Assembly (NCBI GenBank): GCA_018883245.1
Contig: VEQL01000018.1
Span: forward strand, 1-51,572
Direction: 5' to 3'
Length of the DNA: 51,572 bases
DNA from: Chthoniobacterales bacterium
Lineage (GTDB): Bacteria > Verrucomicrobiota > Verrucomicrobiia > Chthoniobacterales > JACTMZ01
Below, piece by piece: positions 7,674-16,426 of this stretch. Made by a program: the position numbers and the translations under genes. The stretch's first letter is position 1; the number at the start of each line of letters is the position of its first letter. The notes under the pieces are model-generated. The model was not told the DNA's origin. It saw nothing but the letters and a program-made list of their open reading frames with translations, and did not search any database.

Positions 7674-9451
7674 TGGACCGCAAGGCCTGGATTGCCGTCA
7701 TCGCCTGTGTCGCGGCCCTCGGGCTGTGGCAATGGGCTTACGTCAAATATTACTCTCCGACTCCCGAGCAGGTCGCCGTAGCCAAAGCGAAGGCGCAAGC
7801 GGAGAAAACCGCACCGGCCACACCCGCTCCGTCCGCCACGCCTGTGCTGGCGCAGCCCGCGCAGCCGGCCGCCCCCGCGGAGGGCGCGGCTGCTTCGACC
7901 GTCCCGCGCGAGGAATTCAAAATATCCACCGGGCTTGCCGATTTCGTCTTCGTGAGCGATGCGGGTGGCATTTCGCAGGTCAATCTGCTCGGCCATCTCG
8001 GAGAAAACGGCGCCAATGTGAATCTCAACATTCCCCAAGCCATGCCCGTCGGCGCCTTGGCCGAGACTCCCGGATCGGTGCTCGGGGGCTTCGTGCGCGA
8101 GCCCTCATCTGCGCCGGGACAGGCGGTCTTTTCGCGAACATCCCCCGATGGCTTGCGCGTTCGCAAAGTTTTCACCGTGGACCAATCCGACGGTGGTCAA
8201 GGCAACTATGTCGTGAATCTCGAATTGGAGATCGCCAATCCCGGGGATAGTCCGGTGAGCAGCGGAGGATTGCATATCGCCACGGGTGGTGCCGTGCCAG
8301 TGCATTACCGCGACATGACCCTTTACACGGGGTTCGATTGGTATCGCGAGGGCAAGGCGACTTTCACCGACGTGAATTGGTTCAATGCCAGCGCGATTCC
8401 GCTCGTCGGCATCCAGTTGCGCGCGGCGCAAAGCCTTTACGAACAGAAGTCCGACAAAATCGCGTGGGCGGCAGTGAAGAACCAGTATTTCACGACCATC
8501 GTATCTATCGTTGATGGCGAACCCGGTGCCTCGGTCTGGGCGCGACGCTTGGATCTTCTTCACGCGGGCAACCCCGAGCACAAAGTGTTCGGCATCGAGG
8601 GTGTCCTCGGTCTGCCCGGCTTCGAGCTGGCGCCGGGTGCGAGCAAATCCTGGACGTTCCAAATTTACGCCGGGCCGAAGGATCTCGGGCGCTTGGCCAA
8701 GCTCGGCCACGGCGAGCAGGCCGTGATGAATTTCGGCATTTTCAAGTGGGTGAGCGAGATCCTGCTCTATTCCATGAACGCGCTCCACGGCGTCTTGGGA
8801 AACTTTGCCGCGGCGATCATTGTTTTGACGATCATCATCAAAGCGATTCTTTGGCCGCTGCAGAACAAAGCGACCGACTCGATGCGCCGCATGGCCGCTC
8901 TCTCGCCGAAAATGACCGATCTGCGCGAGAAATACAAAGACGACCCGACCAAGATGAACCAGGAGCTGATGAAGCTCTACAAAGATTACGGCGTCAATCC
9001 GTTCGGCGGTTGCCTGCCCATGCTCATCCAGATCCCGATCTTTTTCGGATTTTATTCGATGCTCGGGACGGCCATCGAACTGCGCAACAGTTCCTTCCTC
9101 TGGGTGCACGATCTTTCGCAGCCCGATACCGTGGGCCACCTGCTCGGATTCCCGGTAAACATCCTGCCGCTGCTCATGGCTGCGACCATGCTCTGGCAGA
9201 TGCAGATCACCCCGAAAACCGGCGACGCGGCCCAGCAGCGCATGTTCATGTTCATGCCTGTGATCTTCATCCTCTTCGCCTACAACTTCGCCTCGGCACT
9301 GTCCCTTTACTGGACCACGCAGAACCTCATTTCCATCGTCCAGCTCTATCTGACCCGCAACAAACCGCTCCCGACTCTGGAAAAGAAATCGGTCGCGCAA
9401 AAGAAAGCGCTTGAGGCGGGCAAAGGGAAACGCCGAAAATCCGGCGCATGA
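7673..9451 (+). CDS. yidC: Membrane protein insertase YidC
   Basis: 592 residues, Gram-negative type: an N-terminal membrane anchor (residues 6-22), an Ala/Pro-rich linker (about 40-75), a large periplasmic beta domain, and a C-terminal 5-TM insertase core starting near FGIFKWVSEILLYSMN. The core includes NPFGGCLPMLIQIPIFFGFY and a Lys/Arg-rich tail. It inserts and folds inner-membrane proteins alone or with SecYEG. The ATG at 7673 overlaps the yidD stop and khpB follows with an ATGA overlap, so the operon is tightly coupled. Confidence 0.95.
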   Translation: MDRKAWIAVIACVAALGLWQWAYVKYYSPTPEQVAVAKAKAQAEKTAPATPAPSATPVLAQPAQPAAPAEGAAASTVPREEFKISTGLADFVFVSDAGGISQVNLLGHLGENGANVNLNIPQAMPVGALAETPGSVLGGFVREPSSAPGQAVFSRTSPDGLRVRKVFTVDQSDGGQGNYVVNLELEIANPGDSPVSSGGLHIATGGAVPVHYRDMTLYTGFDWYREGKATFTDVNWFNASAIPLVGIQLRAAQSLYEQKSDKIAWAAVKNQYFTTIVSIVDGEPGASVWARRLDLLHAGNPEHKVFGIEGVLGLPGFELAPGASKSWTFQIYAGPKDLGRLAKLGHGEQAVMNFGIFKWVSEILLYSMNALHGVLGNFAAAIIVLTIIIKAILWPLQNKATDSMRRMAALSPKMTDLREKYKDDPTKMNQELMKLYKDYGVNPFGGCLPMLIQIPIFFGFYSMLGTAIELRNSSFLWVHDLSQPDTVGHLLGFPVNILPLLMAATMLWQMQITPKTGDAAQQRMFMFMPVIFILFAYNFASALSLYWTTQNLISIVQLYLTRNKPLPTLEKKSVAQKKALEAGKGKRRKSGA

Positions 9452-9900
9452 CACCGAAAGAGATCCTCGACACCATGCTCGGCTACCTCGGTTTCGCCGT
9501 GCAGATCGAGGAGCAGCCCGGCGAGCATGGACTCGTCCTTCAGATTTACACCAGCGATGCCGATCTCCTGACCGGTCGCAACGACGAGACGCTGGAGGAC
9601 ATCCAGTATCTGCTCAACCGCCTCATCCAGGCCGGGGATCCCAAGGCCGAACGCGTGACCGTGGATATCGAACACCGGCGGGCCATGCGCAACGACCGCC
9701 TCATCGAGAAAATGCGCGCCATCGCCGGGCTGGTCAAAGAGCGCGGCAAGCCGCTGCAGACCGAACCGCTCAATGCCTACGACCGCTGGCTCGTGCATCA
9801 GGCGTTCAAGGACGACGGGGAAATCATGAGCTGGAGTCCGGATGACCACGCCCGCATGAAGCGCATCACCCTGCGCTTGCGGAAGAAGGACAAATCCTGA
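9448..9900 (+). CDS. khpB: KH/R3H RNA-binding protein (Jag/KhpB family)
   Basis: 150 residues. The N-terminal KH-like domain (about 1-65) includes LVLQIYTSDADLLTGRN, a variant of the family's GLLIGRRGETL loop, followed by DIQYLLN. The C-terminal R3H domain (about 90-148) has the pattern PLNAYDRWLVHQAF with later Arg-rich strands. The protein binds RNA in the cytoplasm and is usually encoded right after yidC, as here (ATGA overlap). It lacks the long Jag-N extension of Gram-positive versions. Confidence 0.88.
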   Translation: MTPKEILDTMLGYLGFAVQIEEQPGEHGLVLQIYTSDADLLTGRNDETLEDIQYLLNRLIQAGDPKAERVTVDIEHRRAMRNDRLIEKMRAIAGLVKERGKPLQTEPLNAYDRWLVHQAFKDDGEIMSWSPDDHARMKRITLRLRKKDKS

Positions 9901-9911
9901 AATTTCACGCC

Positions 9912-10790
9912 ATGCGCAATGTCACCGTGGCGGCCACGCAGATGGCCTGCGGCCGGGACCGCGGCCAAAATCTCGAACGTGCGGAAGCGTTGGTCAGGCG
10001 CGCGGCCGGGCAGGGGGCCAATGTCATCCTCGTGCAGGAACTTTTCGAGACCCCCTATTTTTGCCAGGACCAACTGCCGGAGTATTTCGAGTTGGCTCGT
10101 CCGGCTGTTGGCAACGAAGGTATCGCGAGATTTCAAGCCCTCGCACGCGAGCTGGACGTTGCCCTGCCCTTCAGCTTTTTCGAGCGTGCCAACCAGGCCT
10201 ATTTCAATTCCGTCGCCATGATCGACGCGGGCGGTGAGTTTCTCGGCATTTACCGAAAGACGCACATTCCCGACGGTCCGGGCTATCAGGAGAAATATTA
10301 TTTCAACCCCGGCGACACCGGGTTTCGTGTTTGGGATACGAAATTCGGAAAGATCGGCGTCGGCATCTGCTGGGACCAATGGTTTCCCGAGACCGCGCGG
10401 TGCATGGTCCTCGGCGGTGCCGAGTTGCTTCTCTACCCCACGGCCATCGGCAGCGAACCGCAATATCCCGATTGGGATACCGCCGAGCATTGGCAGCGCG
10501 TCATGCAAGGGCATGCTGCCGCGAACATGGTCCCGCTCGTTGCCTCGAACCGCATCGGCACCGAAGAAGGTCGGAATTCGGAGATGACCTTCTTCGGCTC
10601 GTCTTTCATCACCGATGAAACTGGCAAAAAAGTCGCCGAGGCGGGCCGCACCGATGAAGCGGTGCTGGTGCGCACTTTCGACCTCGACGCCATCCGCAAT
10701 CTCCGCGCGCAGTGGGGATTCTTCCGCGACCGCCGCCCGGATCACTACCAGGCGCTTGTGACAATGGCGGGGGAAGCCGCGCGCAGTTGA
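9912..10790 (+). CDS. aguB: N-carbamoylputrescine amidase
   Basis: 292 residues of the nitrilase superfamily, with the catalytic triad Glu43 (ILVQELFETPYFCQ), Lys116 (GIYRKTHIP) and Cys153 (GVGICWDQWFPE). The Q-D-N-terminal elements and the GPGYQEKYYF stretch match AguB. AguB hydrolyses N-carbamoylputrescine to putrescine, CO2 and ammonia in the arginine-agmatine route to polyamines. Its usual partner agmatine deiminase (aguA) is not in the window. It follows khpB by 11 nt and may be read with that operon. Confidence 0.9.
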   Translation: MRNVTVAATQMACGRDRGQNLERAEALVRRAAGQGANVILVQELFETPYFCQDQLPEYFELARPAVGNEGIARFQALARELDVALPFSFFERANQAYFNSVAMIDAGGEFLGIYRKTHIPDGPGYQEKYYFNPGDTGFRVWDTKFGKIGVGICWDQWFPETARCMVLGGAELLLYPTAIGSEPQYPDWDTAEHWQRVMQGHAAANMVPLVASNRIGTEEGRNSEMTFFGSSFITDETGKKVAEAGRTDEAVLVRTFDLDAIRNLRAQWGFFRDRRPDHYQALVTMAGEAARS

Positions 10791-10791
10791 A

Positions 10792-11203
10792 TCAACGCCC
10801 GAGGTCTATCACATCCAGCTTGGGGGAAATACGTTCGGTAGTAACCGTTATCGCGGGCCAACAGCGCATCGGCATGATGCATCGCGTGCGATCCAACCAC
10901 AAAATCCGCGAGCATCCGCGGCTTCGTTTTGGTGCTTCTACGGCGGTATTCGACATAGGCATATCCGGCACTATGCAAATCGCGCAAGTTGAAGTCTGTC
11001 ACTCAAATCGACATTTTCTGGAGTGTCTCTGCCAGTTGCTGCGACGATGCGAAGTAGCTGGCGATTTCCGCTGGCACCACGAGGCAAATAATCATTGCCC
11101 CCTTGGTGCGAGCCTCGTCGAGAGCCGCGATGGCAGTATCTGTGAACCCTGCTGCGTGGCCAATGAGATCAATGAGAATGTTTGAATCAACGGCCGTCGT
11201 CAT
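10792..11203 (-). pseudogene. vapC: Disrupted VapC-like PIN toxin
   Basis: Remains of a type II toxin, a PIN-domain endoribonuclease. From ATG 11203 the frame reads MTTAVDSNILIDL and VVPAEIASYF, then hits an in-frame TGA at 11005-11003. The same frame continues at once (VTDFNLRDL) through MLADFVVGSHA and LLARDNGYYRTYFP. All four acidic PIN residues survive. A five-base G run (10822-10826) appears to hold one extra base; removing it restores the expected ending YFPKLDVIDLGR with a stop at 10794-10792. A TGATG overlap with the antitoxin remnant is preserved. A product would need both stop readthrough and a frameshift, so I call it a pseudogene; sequencing error cannot be excluded. Confidence 0.75.
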
Positions 11204-11457
11204 CAGTCGATGTCGCACTTCTCTACTTTGCCCCGCAGCGCATCCATGGCAGCCTTACTTTCGAGAAAGGTTTTGCGTTTGGCCATTCCGCGGAATTTGG
11301 CGAAGTGACTCTGCTTCGCTGCCTCGCGGGAGACAAATGAGCCACTCTCTGCAACTTCCAATTCCAGACGTGTTCCCGCAGTGAGGCCGAGAGCCTTGCC
11401 TGCTGTGTGCCGGTGCCTTCTATTTTGCGTTGGTTGAGTCAAAAGTCTGAAGCCCAA
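11203..11457 (-). pseudogene. vapB: VapB-like AbrB-fold antitoxin remnant
   Basis: 84 codons read from a TTG at 11457. The segment KALGLTAGTRLELEVAESG matches the second half of an AbrB/SpoVT-type DNA-binding domain, and AAMDALRGKVEKCDID resembles the toxin-binding tail of VapB proteins. The normal start (MxxTxVSEKGQxTIP) is missing. The bases before KALGL give RRHRHTAG, and no nearby frame restores the motif cleanly. It overlaps the toxin start by TGATG. Probably a non-functional remnant of the same operon as the broken toxin. Confidence 0.6.
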
Positions 11458-11529
11458 GGAATTCTGCGCTTGCTGTCTCGATAACGGAAAATTCTTTTAA
11501 TAGGGGCCTCGGCAAACGATCCTCCTTCG

Positions 11530-12108
11530 GTGAGGAAAATCATTCTCCTTACGATTGTCGGACTTTTTGGCTACCTCGCTTATTTGCAGTGGGTGTTTCC
11601 CAAGATAGTTCAGCTGCTTCCCGCGGCACTCGGCAGCAAGTCCGCTGCAGCTCAGGACGAAAGAAATATGAGCGGTTCCATTCCCGAAGGCGATGTTATC
11701 AGCTTGCGCCCCAGACCAGTTCAACCGCCGCTACCAAGGCCGATTACAACATCCAAGCGGGTTAGCTTGGCCGTTAAGAGGTCTGCCAGAAGCCTCTTTG
11801 AGGAGTGGAAGGCACGCGAACTTGTTTCCGTTTCCTCTGGCAATGTGCCTACGGCAACCCGGGTGTCCGGAATCGTTCCCGAAGACGAACTTGCAGAGAT
11901 ACGCAGGAGCTTGTTCTTCGATGGCATTTATTCCGAACAGGCTTTCAGGCAAAATTTGATCGCGGCTTTGCTCGAACTGGGTGTTTCCCAAAGTGAGGTC
12001 AGTGAAATCGCCAACGAAATAACAGAAATGCGGAGCAAGGCCAAAACTGGCAACGATGAAAGCTCTGGGATGCGCGAGGCCGGTTGGCCTTTGAATATGC
12101 CGTTTTGA
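11530..12108 (+). CDS. Uncharacterised single-pass membrane-anchored protein
   Basis: 192 residues read from a GTG at 11530. I do not recognise the family. Residues 1-22 (MRKIILLTIVGLFGYLAYLQ) form one hydrophobic N-terminal segment, an uncleaved anchor or signal. A Pro-rich linker (VQPPLPRP) and a mostly helical acidic C-terminal half (about 115-170) follow. The region looks more AT-rich than its neighbours and sits beside the decayed toxin-antitoxin remnant, suggesting acquired DNA; this is a visual impression, not computed. No clear ribosome-binding site precedes the GTG, so the start is uncertain. Confidence 0.55.
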   Translation: MRKIILLTIVGLFGYLAYLQWVFPKIVQLLPAALGSKSAAAQDERNMSGSIPEGDVISLRPRPVQPPLPRPITTSKRVSLAVKRSARSLFEEWKARELVSVSSGNVPTATRVSGIVPEDELAEIRRSLFFDGIYSEQAFRQNLIAALLELGVSQSEVSEIANEITEMRSKAKTGNDESSGMREAGWPLNMPF

Positions 12109-12156
12109 GACAGAGAGAAATTCGGGTCGTCTTGAGTGCCGGAATTGTCGCACCGC

Positions 12157-13212
12157 TCAAGCGCCGCTGACGCAGCCTTCTTTGATAGTCCATTCAGTTG
12201 CTCCGCCAGCTTCATCGAGCCATTGCCAAGTTGTTGTTGTGAGGATGCGTTGGGCGTCCGAGGGGAGTGCGCCGAGCAGGCGGCATCGGCGGTCGGTGTC
12301 GAGTTCACCGAAGACATCATCGAGGAGATAAACCGGCGGTGACCCGCGGCGCTCGCGGATCAAATCTGCCTGCGCGAGGCGCAGCGCGAGAGCGAGCGTG
12401 CGCTGCTGTCCCTCGCTGGCGAAGGTGACGGCCGCAGCTCCGTTGAGTTCGAGCAAGACATCGTCCCTGTGCGGTCCGACAACGGTCTGTCGGAGGCGCC
12501 TTTCCTCGGCCGAGCTTGCGGCCAGCGCCGCCCCGAAATCGTCCCCGCCCGAACGAATGTAAGCCAGAGTCGCTTTTTCGCCGTGTGCCCCGATGGTCGC
12601 CGCGTGGCGTGCCACCAAGGGATCCAATCCGGCGCAGAGCCGTTCGCGGGTAGCGGCGAGATAGGTGCCGGACTCGATGAGCGGACCGTCGTAGGCCACA
12701 AGTTCGCGGCCCCGGTGCGGGCCCTCTTTGAGCAGGAAGTTGCGAGAGCGCAGCGCACGTTCGTAGGCGCGCAGGTGCTTAAGATATCCCGCATCGCATT
12801 GGCATCCGAGAAAATCGAGGAACCGGCGGCGCTTCGAGGATGTGCCGCGCACGAGTTCCATGTCCTCGTTGGAGAAAAACGCCACCAGTCCGGCGCGCAG
12901 GTATTCGTCCGATTTGCGTTGCGGAACGCCGTCGAGCAGCAGCCGGCGACCCTCGGTGGCCGACAGATGGAAGGTGAGGCTGCGGTCGCCGCACTGTCCT
13001 TCGAGCGAAAATCCGGGTGCGCCGCGGCGGATGGTTTCTGCCAGCGCACCGGCGCGGGGCGATTGCAGGCGCAGGAGAACGCAGACGGCCTCAAGCAGCG
13101 AAGATTTGCCGCTCGCGTTGGGTGCGGAAATGAGGTTGAGGCCTGGCGAAGGATGGAACCCGGCGCGTTGGAAGCAGCGGAAGTCGTGCAGTGTGAGCGA
13201 ACCGAGGATCAT
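12157..13212 (-). CDS. recF: DNA replication and repair protein RecF
   Basis: 351 residues, typical for RecF, an SMC-like ATPase that helps load RecA at gapped DNA. The N-terminal LTLHDFRCF and Walker A SAPNASGKSS (residues 29-38) are clear. The ABC-type signature region is represented by ASEGQQRTLALALRLAQ, followed by Walker B VYLLDDVFGELD. It is away from dnaA and dnaN, unlike the classical cluster, and diverges from hisS across a 178-bp gap. Confidence 0.93.
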   Translation of the reverse strand: MILGSLTLHDFRCFQRAGFHPSPGLNLISAPNASGKSSLLEAVCVLLRLQSPRAGALAETIRRGAPGFSLEGQCGDRSLTFHLSATEGRRLLLDGVPQRKSDEYLRAGLVAFFSNEDMELVRGTSSKRRRFLDFLGCQCDAGYLKHLRAYERALRSRNFLLKEGPHRGRELVAYDGPLIESGTYLAATRERLCAGLDPLVARHAATIGAHGEKATLAYIRSGGDDFGAALAASSAEERRLRQTVVGPHRDDVLLELNGAAAVTFASEGQQRTLALALRLAQADLIRERRGSPPVYLLDDVFGELDTDRRCRLLGALPSDAQRILTTTTWQWLDEAGGATEWTIKEGCVSGA

Positions 13213-13390
13213 GGTGGAAAGTTCTCAGTGAAGCAGTTTTCAGTCTTCAGCCCGAGGGGAAATCAGTCCACGTATTGGGCAAGATGAATTCCAACGAATT
13301 ATCGTTAGTTTGTGCGGGCGAGGCCGCAGTTCCGGCTGCAAACTGAAAACTCGTCCGGGCATCGCCTTCCGTGCTTAGATACCCGGACGT

Positions 13391-14653
13391 ATGCGTTCGT
13401 TGCCAGGGTTCCGGGATTTTTTCCCGTCGGATTGTGCGCGCCGGAATTACATCACCGGCACGTGGAGGCGCGTCGCGCGTTCGTTCGGGTTTCTGGAATA
13501 CGACGGACCGACGCTGGAATCGCTCGATCTTTACCGCAAAAAGAACAGCGGCGGTGAAATTCTCGGGCAGCTCTTCTCCTTCACCGACAAAGGCGAGCGC
13601 GAGGTGGCGTTGCGTCCGGAAATGACGCCCACGCTGGCGCGCATGCTCATCGCCAAAGGGCGCGAGTTCCGCAAGCCGATCAAGTGGTTCAGCATCGCGC
13701 CGTTTTTCCGTTACGAGAAGCAGCAGAGCGGACGATTGCGGGAGTTTCTGCAGCTCAACTGCGACTTGATCGGCGACGGTTCGCCGGCGGCGGATGCGGA
13801 GATGCTGGCGCTGCTCATCGAGACGATGCGGGCGTTCGGGTTGACGGCGGCGGACATCGTCGTGCGGGTGAGCGACCGCCGGGCGTGGATGGAATTTCTG
13901 GCGGGGAAAGGGCTCGCCGACGAGATGCAGGCGCGGGAGGCGTTATCCGTCATCGACAAAATGGAGCGCGCGTCGCGCGAATTGTTGGAGGCGAAACTGG
14001 GGGCATTCGGTCTCAAGCTGGCCGAGGTGGAGGAATTTATCGCCATGGGAAAGCCGGGCTTTTACGAGAAGTTACGGGAGAATCTGGCGTCGCGCGGGCT
14101 GGAAGATTTCTGCGAGCTGGATCTGCGGATCGTGCGCGGGTTGGCGTATTACACGGGGCTCGTGTTCGAGGTGTTCGATCGGCGGCAGGAGCGCCGTGCC
14201 ATCGCGGGGGGCGGAAGGTTTGACCGGTTGCTCTCGGACTTGAGCGACAAGAAAGTCGATCTGCCGGCAATCGGCTTCGGGATTGGCGATGTTGTGTTGG
14301 GCGATTTGCTGGAGGATTTGCCGGCCACGCGATCCAGAATGGAAGCCGCCATCGCCGCGCAGCAGGCATGCGAAATATTTGTGATCGTGGCCGATGAGTC
14401 GCGCCGCCCAGAAGCGCTCGGCATCGTGCAAACTCTGCGTGCGGCAGGACGCACGGTGGATTACCCCCTGGTCGCCGACAAGGTTGGCAGGCAATTCAAG
14501 GATGCGGATGCCTCGGGTGCCGCGGTCGCGGTGGTGGTCGGAAACGAGTGGCCATCGGTCAAAGTCAAAGATCTCAAGGAGCGCACCGAGGTGGCGATGT
14601 CCCAAGAGTCGCTTGCCGATTGGGCCGCAAACCTCCAGACTCCCGCGCCATGA
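13391..14653 (+). CDS. hisS: Histidyl-tRNA synthetase, plastid-like type
   Basis: 420 residues. Class II synthetase motif 2 is FRYEKQQSGRLREFLQLN, and the histidine-binding LRIVRGLAYYTG is intact. Motif 3 reads PAIGFGIGDVVLGDLL, not the usual GLERL, resembling the GFGFGDAV form known from plant organellar enzymes. The C-terminal anticodon-binding domain starts near CEIFVIVADES. The enzyme charges tRNA-His and is cytoplasmic. The stop overlaps the aspS start (ATGA), so the two synthetases are translationally coupled. Confidence 0.92.
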   Translation: MRSLPGFRDFFPSDCARRNYITGTWRRVARSFGFLEYDGPTLESLDLYRKKNSGGEILGQLFSFTDKGEREVALRPEMTPTLARMLIAKGREFRKPIKWFSIAPFFRYEKQQSGRLREFLQLNCDLIGDGSPAADAEMLALLIETMRAFGLTAADIVVRVSDRRAWMEFLAGKGLADEMQAREALSVIDKMERASRELLEAKLGAFGLKLAEVEEFIAMGKPGFYEKLRENLASRGLEDFCELDLRIVRGLAYYTGLVFEVFDRRQERRAIAGGGRFDRLLSDLSDKKVDLPAIGFGIGDVVLGDLLEDLPATRSRMEAAIAAQQACEIFVIVADESRRPEALGIVQTLRAAGRTVDYPLVADKVGRQFKDADASGAAVAVVVGNEWPSVKVKDLKERTEVAMSQESLADWAANLQTPAP

Positions 14654-16419
14654 ATTTTCGCGGTTGTGATTGCGGTGCCTTGCGCACCAAGGACATCGGG
14701 CAACGCGCCACCCTCGCCGGCTGGGTCGGATCGCGTCGCGATCACGGTGGTGTGATTTTCGTCGATCTTCGCGATCGCGAAGGACTCACGCAGGTGGTCT
14801 TCCGTCCGGAAGAAAATGCCGGGGTGGCCGGCGCCGCGCACGGTCTCCGCGACGAGGACGTGATTCAGGTTTCGGGCATCGTGGCCAAAAGGCTGGAAGG
14901 CACCGAGAACGCCAAACTTGCCACCGGCGAGGTGGAGTTGGTGGCCGATGAACTGACGGTTCTCAACAAAGCCGACGTCCTGCCGTTTCCCCTCGACGAG
15001 CAAATCGCAAATGAAGACCTCAGGTTGGCGCACCGCTATCTTGATTTGCGCCGTCCGGGCATGGCGTCAAACCTGCGCCTTCGTCACCGCGTGATCAAAA
15101 CCGTGCGCGATGTGCTCGATGCCGACGGATTCTGGGAGATCGAAACACCCATCCTCAGCAAAAGCACCCCGGAGGGCGCTCGCGACTTCCTGGTTCCGAG
15201 CCGTCTGAACCCGGGGACATTCTATGCGCTTCCGCAGGCGCCCCAGCAATACAAGCAGCTGCTCATGGCCGCGGGTGTAGAAAAATATTTCCAGATCGCC
15301 CGCTGCTTCCGCGACGAAGATTTGCGCGCCGACCGCCAGCCGGAATTCACGCAGGCGGACATCGAGATGAGCTTTATTACTTCGGATGATATCTTCGCGC
15401 TGATCGAGAAGATGTTCGTTGCCGTGTTCCGCGAGGCGCGCGCGGTCGGGATCAAGACTCCGTTTCCCCGCCTGACATACCGGGAGGCGATGGATCGCTT
15501 CGGCAGCGACAAGCCCGACACGCGCTACGCTCAGGAGATCGTGGATGTCGGTGAAATTTTCGCAAAGAGCGAATTCAAAGTTTTCCGCGGCGCGCTCGAC
15601 GGCGGCGGAGTTGTCCGCGCGATCAACGCCAAGGGCCTCGCGAAGATCACAACCGGTCAGATCGACGAACTTACCGGGATGGCCAAGCAGTTCGGGGCCA
15701 AAGGCCTCGCTTTCATCAAGTGTGAAAACGGCGAGTGGAAGTCGCCGATCGTGAAATTTTTCACAGATGCCGAAAAAACTGCGCTCAAGGATCGGCTGAA
15801 TATCGAGGAGGGCGACCTGGTTCTTTTCGGTGCCGACAAGTGGGAAACGGTCTGCGAGGTGCTCGGCCGGGTGCGCCTGCGTGTTGTCGATTTGCTCGGT
15901 ATCGAGCACGACCCAAACCGTCTCGACTTTCTGTGGGTCGTGGACTTTCCGCTGCTTGCATGGAGCGAGGAGGAGAAAAAGTGGAATGCGGTCCACCATC
16001 CGTTCACGCGCCCGAAAGCGGAGGATCTTGCGCTGCTCGACGCGGGCCAATGCGGGGAGGTCCGGGCCGAAGCCTATGACATTGTCCTCAACGGTGTCGA
16101 AATCGGCGGCGGCAGCGTGCGTATTCATGAGGCCGACCTGCAATCCAAGATGTTCTCCGTTCTCGGCGTGGATGAGCAGCAGCAGGCCGCGATGTTCGGT
16201 CATCTGCTCAAAGCCTTCCGTTTCGGGACTCCGCCGCACGGTGGTATCGCGCTCGGTCTCGACCGCTTGGTCATGCTTCTGGCCGGTGCCGAATCGATCC
16301 GTGATGTGATTGCTTTCCCCAAGAACAACCGCGGCGTCGAGCTGATGACTGGATCGCCCTCGCCGGTTGATTTCAAGCAGCTGCGCGAGCTTTACATCGC
16401 TACGACCAAAAAGGCCTGA
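14650..16419 (+). CDS. aspS: Aspartyl-tRNA synthetase
   Basis: 589 residues, the full bacterial form. An OB-fold anticodon domain (about 1-110, with RDHGGVIFVDLRDREGLTQV) is followed by the class II core with motif 2 FRDEDLRADRQPEFTQ and flipping-loop QAPQQYKQLL. The bacterial GAD insertion lies at about 300-410, and the motif 3 region is GIALGLDRLVMLL. It charges tRNA-Asp; whether it is discriminating or also charges tRNA-Asn cannot be settled here. Start chosen at 14650, overlapping hisS. Confidence 0.96.
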   Translation: MNFRGCDCGALRTKDIGQRATLAGWVGSRRDHGGVIFVDLRDREGLTQVVFRPEENAGVAGAAHGLRDEDVIQVSGIVAKRLEGTENAKLATGEVELVADELTVLNKADVLPFPLDEQIANEDLRLAHRYLDLRRPGMASNLRLRHRVIKTVRDVLDADGFWEIETPILSKSTPEGARDFLVPSRLNPGTFYALPQAPQQYKQLLMAAGVEKYFQIARCFRDEDLRADRQPEFTQADIEMSFITSDDIFALIEKMFVAVFREARAVGIKTPFPRLTYREAMDRFGSDKPDTRYAQEIVDVGEIFAKSEFKVFRGALDGGGVVRAINAKGLAKITTGQIDELTGMAKQFGAKGLAFIKCENGEWKSPIVKFFTDAEKTALKDRLNIEEGDLVLFGADKWETVCEVLGRVRLRVVDLLGIEHDPNRLDFLWVVDFPLLAWSEEEKKWNAVHHPFTRPKAEDLALLDAGQCGEVRAEAYDIVLNGVEIGGGSVRIHEADLQSKMFSVLGVDEQQQAAMFGHLLKAFRFGTPPHGGIALGLDRLVMLLAGAESIRDVIAFPKNNRGVELMTGSPSPVDFKQLRELYIATTKKA

Positions 16420-16426
16420 GGCTCCA

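Noticed and set aside
13235-13351. AGTTTTCAGT and ACTGAAAACT in the recF-hisS gap
   Set aside because: 10-bp inverted copies are 97 bp apart in an otherwise plain gap; too weak to call a mobile element, and no transposase is near.
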